From the NCBI GenBank assembly GCA_038363925.1, contig JAQQWL010000004.1:1798001-1862000 (forward strand): a stretch of 64,000 nucleotides of DNA, given 5' to 3'. The notes below the pieces were generated by a model, which ran no database searches, was not told the origin of the DNA, and saw only the letters and a program-made list of their open reading frames with translations. A program made the position numbers and the translations under genes. Positions within the stretch are counted from its first letter, which is position 1. The number at the start of each line of letters is the position of its first letter. This document shows positions 60,682 to 64,000 of this stretch, one piece after another. The DNA is from Apiospora phragmitis (lineage: Eukaryota; Ascomycota; Sordariomycetes; Amphisphaeriales; Apiosporaceae).

Positions 60682-61390
60682 ATGGTATGCTCCTCATTTT
60701 CTATCGAATTTTTTACTTTGAGAACAGTACGAGTCTGCGCCTGTGATGCGCTGCCCGTTTGCGACTGGCATCCCACTTTGCACATTTGTGCAAAATGTGC
60801 ACAGGCGCACGCAGTCCAAACAACCCATACAGTCAACCATTGATGATGCGCAGTGACAATTCACTAACATTTCTTTTCTATAGTCGGACGTAGAAGAGAA
60901 CAACGCCCCCGAGGCCCCGGAAGAGGTCGAAGTCTCCGCCGATGCCTCCAGGGGCCAGATGTCCGTTCTGGACGCCCTCAAGGGTGTCTTGAAGCTCGCT
61001 CTGATGCACGATGGTCTTGCCCGTGGTCTCCGTGAGGCTTCCAAGGCCCTCGACCGTCGCCAGGCTCACATGTGTGTCCTGAACGAGGCCTGCGAGGAGG
61101 AGGCTTACAAGAAGCTCGTCATCGCCCTTTGCTCCGAGCACAAGATCCCCCTGATCAAGGTTCCCGATGGCAAGCAGCTTGGCGAGTGGGCTGGTCTCTG
61201 TAAGTTATATACCACACATAATCTTCGCCAGCTTCAGCACAGGTTACTAATTCGCTTTATCTCAGGTGTCCTGGACCGTGAGGGTAACGCCCGCAAGGTT
61301 GTCAACTGCTCCTGCGTCGTAGTTAAGGACTGGGGTGAGGAGTCTCAGGAGCGATCCATCCTTCTCAACTACTTCCAGACCGAGCAGTAA
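60682..61390 (+). CDS. RPS12: 40S ribosomal protein eS12 (RPS12)
   Basis: Exons 60682-60684, 60884-61199 and 61266-61390 give 147 residues. The first exon is the ATG alone: it is followed at once by GTATGC, and translation resumes after CTATAG with [17 protein letters not shown]. The 66 nt second intron splits a Cys codon. The core is typical eS12 of the L7Ae fold ([52 protein letters not shown]) and the C-terminus ends NYFQTEQ. It sits in the beak of the small subunit. The 199 nt first intron contains a perfect 8-bp inverted repeat. Intact. Confidence 0.96.
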
Positions 61391-62229
61391 ATGGAGGTCT
61401 AAAAACCGGCGCTAAATGGTGGAGGTATAGATTTTGAGGATGGATTTTACGTCTTCCCCAGGGATTCATGGGATATACCACTCTATTTGCTGGAAATAGG
61501 GCACTTGATACAGCAACGGAAAGGAAAAAAGGCATTGAGACAAACACCACGAAGCCCCTCCCCCTTGATGATGTGAATGAGTGAACAAATGTGCAGTGTT
61601 GGCGGTAGTAATGGTCTCTTGAGACTCCCTAGCTGGTCCAGGCTAGCATGAGAGTGTTTGCGCAGTACCTGGATTAATTGACGTCGGCAGTTCCTGAATC
61701 CAAACGGCTTAATCTGTATATGGCTTGATGGTCCCATGATATCGTATCTTATGGACCTCCCACCATAAGTGATATGGCCCAGTCTGAACCCCTGACCTGC
61801 TATTATAACAACAAAAGCACCATAGTATATGATTCAGCCTGTACCCTTCAACAACCATATTAGGAGGTAGCAAGTAGAACCATACTACTTAACGCTATCA
61901 ATTCCGAAAGAGTTATCGGGTTTGCTGCTAAGCGCCGGGTTTAAGCACAAACGGGATCCTGGCCAATCATAACAACGGTTCATATCAACATCACTGCATG
62001 TCGCATGTTTGGCGTTACATCTATGCGGGAGGAAGATCAACCAACCCCCAGACTTGAGGGGAGAACTGGGTCTTGAAACGCAATGTTCTACTGATCGATT
62101 CAAAGGGGTGCTGAGAATATAATGTAGCTCATGCCCAGCAACAAACCATGGGCACCCATACTTGATTGAACATGAGTTCCAAGTCATGGTAACACGAATC
62201 AGATATGGTCATTGGCGTCGATCGGAGCC
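61391..62229. other. Intergenic, RPS12 3' flank and HET-gene promoter
   Basis: 839 bp without a recognised feature; only short ORFs. Confidence 0.5.
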
Positions 62230-64000
62230 ATGAAAGAGACAGAAATCGCGGAAACCTCGCAGGACGAAGAGCCGCAAGATAGTGGGAAATTGGACGATAG
62301 CGACAATTCAGAAGGGAGTGGCGACTCGTGTGAAAGTGACGACTCGGACGAAGAGTCACTGCCATCTTATTGTTCTTCACCGGAACAAGTAGAAAAACAA
62401 CTTCGTCTCCTAGATATCGATCCTCCTGGGAGGGGGCCTTTGCTCTGCAACCAATGTCGAACGACGAACCTGTCTGCCGCTTTGAACCATACTTCTAAGG
62501 CCGGGCAAGGGGCTTCTAGCCCAATCGATGTAGCCGAGCGAGTCGGCCTCGACCCGGACTGTGCTCTCTGCAGCCTCTTCGCGGAGTCATTTCTGTCGGA
62601 GGTGGACGAGAGCGAGGCACGGTCCGCGCCGTGGAAACTGTCGGCCTTCAACAAGCGTCCCATGCTTGTAGATTCGCGCATCCGGTACCTGTTCCAGCCC
62701 GACGTCGAAGTGGCGATACTACATTCCGGGGCGGTCACTCCCGTCCAACACATCAATGAAGAGCGGGTCGAGAGAGAAGGCTATCTAGCTTTTGCGAGAA
62801 TTCGCGATTTGCGCGCGATGCTGGAGAAGAACGAATCTACAGAGGCGTACCCCTTGTCGAGATTCATCGGCCCTCAATATGATCCTGGAATGGTCCGTGA
62901 GTGGCTCGAGGCTTGTGACATCGATTTGGACGACACGTTCAGCATACCCGGAATGAGGGTCGTCGACTGTCGGTCATACACCATAGTGAAACATTCGGCC
63001 GAAATGAAATATCTCGCTCTCAGCTATGTATGGGGCCTAGCGGGCTGCGACATGGTCACGGTCGACAACCGCCAGTCCGTTGAAGCGAGCGCACTTTCCC
63101 TACCACCAATGGTCCCTAGGGTGGTAGCGAACGCCATGCAGGTGGTCACGGATCTGGGTTATCAGTATCTGTGGGTGGACCAATTCTGCATCGATCAGTC
63201 GGCCGGGCAAGAGCATGTTGGCGACCACATCTCCAAGATGGACCTGGTATACTCCAATGCGCTTGTGACAATCATCGCCGCTAGTTCCAAGGGGGCCCTG
63301 CCCGGGGTGGGCGGTACTCCCAGGGCAGGACAGATGATGCTCAATCTCAAAGGTCGGGTGGACGAGAAAATGGGCACTATGGAAGACGATCTAACCGTCT
63401 TCTCCACACCCCTGCGTGCAGGCTTGCGCTGCCAGCTACGGTCTGGCACAGCCGAGGGTGGTGCTTCCAGGAATCTGTCTTAGCCCCACGCAGGTTGTAC
63501 TCCATGGATTGCGAACTGATCTTCCAATCGGAAGAAATACACGCCAGCGACTCGTACCCCGAGCCTATTGTCAATAGGGAACTCATATCCGACACGGCAT
63601 TCCCTGAAAATCCATCCCTGGCATGGCCGCACTGGGATGACCAGTCCGACGCAATATCACTTTCGGGAACATACGATCCGGACGATGCGATGGAGCGCTT
63701 TACTGATAAGGTCGAACACTGCCAGGCACTACTCGAAGTTTACACGGACAAGAAATTGACCATGGACTCGGACTCTATCAATGGGTTTGCAGGGGCCATG
63801 AAGGTATATTGTCGTCACGATCCAGCATTCAAGACCATTCAAGGAATCCCCATATTTGACGTGAGCACGGCGCCTACTACTTCGGCAGAAGGCATGCGGA
63901 AGCTCCTGGCTTTTCAGAACGAATCTCTCCTGGATGGATTTTGCTGGGCCCACGATCGATTTTGGATAAAAGGAGTACCTGCACGAAGAAACTGTTTCCC
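62230..64000 (+). CDS. HET-domain (heterokaryon incompatibility) protein, 3' end off the right edge (one apparent frameshift)
   Basis: HET-domain proteins are a large fungal family, some of which trigger cell death when unlike individuals fuse; most have no known role. The start is the ATG at 62230 (MKETEIAETSQDEEP), followed by an acidic Ser/Asp/Glu-rich head and two Cys pairs (LLCNQCRTTN and DCALCSLF) before the domain. The HET signature is clear: MKYLALSYVWG (about residue 258), DLGYQYLWVDQFCIDQ, and MDLVYSNALVTIIAASS. The frame then runs into a stop at 63483, but adding one C in CC 63452-63453 restores the conserved RGWCFQESVLAPRRLY and an open frame to base 64000. Because this family also produces real null alleles, a true pseudogene is less unlikely here than for the housekeeping genes. 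Confidence 0.85.

Noticed and set aside
9242..63453. Programmed ribosomal frameshifting as the cause of the many frame breaks
   Set aside because: Sites share no slippery heptamer, both directions occur, and up to five breaks per gene would be needed; indel errors fit better.

Overview
The window is nuclear DNA from a filamentous ascomycete (Pezizomycotina, most like a Sordariomycete). The evidence is protein-coding genes with short GT-AG introns (mostly 52-112 nt, several with CTAAC-type branch points), 5'UTR introns, pyrimidine-rich leaders, a HET-domain gene, a large-subunit secreted catalase, and a set of conserved housekeeping genes. Genus and species cannot be named from the sequence alone.

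Layout, left to right: a RING-finger protein (minus, cut by the left edge); a 4.2 kb gene-free stretch; MOT1 (plus) converging on FMP27 (minus); a YMC020W-like alpha/beta hydrolase gene (minus) sharing a 506 bp divergent promoter with RRP5 (plus); a GPI-anchored PLC-like phosphodiesterase (minus); CDC37 (minus); a CCDC47/DUF1682 ER-membrane protein (minus), divergent from a haspin-like kinase (plus); a 3.6 kb gene-free stretch; a secreted large-subunit catalase (plus); 2.3 kb holding a decayed ORF with stops of the CA-to-TA type; a major-facilitator transporter (minus); a possible small unknown gene (plus); a GT90/CAP10 glycosyltransferase (minus); a LYC1-like acetyltransferase (plus) tail-to-tail with a second GNAT gene (minus), both ending in the same CTAG; ribosomal proteins uS8/RPS22 (minus) and eS12/RPS12 (plus) sharing a divergent promoter; and a HET-domain gene (plus) cut by the right edge.

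The most striking property is the number of single-base frameshifts. Nine conserved genes (MOT1, FMP27, YMC020W-like, RRP5, CCDC47-like, haspin-like, MFS, GT90, HET) can only be read as full family proteins if 24 one-base indels are allowed: 19 missing and 5 extra bases, all but one at C/G, mostly in runs of 2-5. After each correction the downstream frame, splice phases and total CDS length (a multiple of three) all agree. Several of these genes are essential or nearly so in other fungi, so assembly or consensus error is much likelier than nine pseudogenes. Anyone using this sequence should expect truncated gene models. RING, PLC-like, CDC37, catalase, LYC1, GNAT, RPS22 and RPS12 read intact.

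The genes do not form one pathway. They are a typical fungal mix: transcription control (MOT1), ribosome synthesis (RRP5, RPS22, RPS12), chaperone and ER biogenesis (CDC37, CCDC47-like), lipid transfer (FMP27), mitosis (haspin) and surface or stress functions (PLC-like, catalase, MFS, GT90). I found no convincing novel multi-gene system, no tRNA, rRNA or CRISPR.
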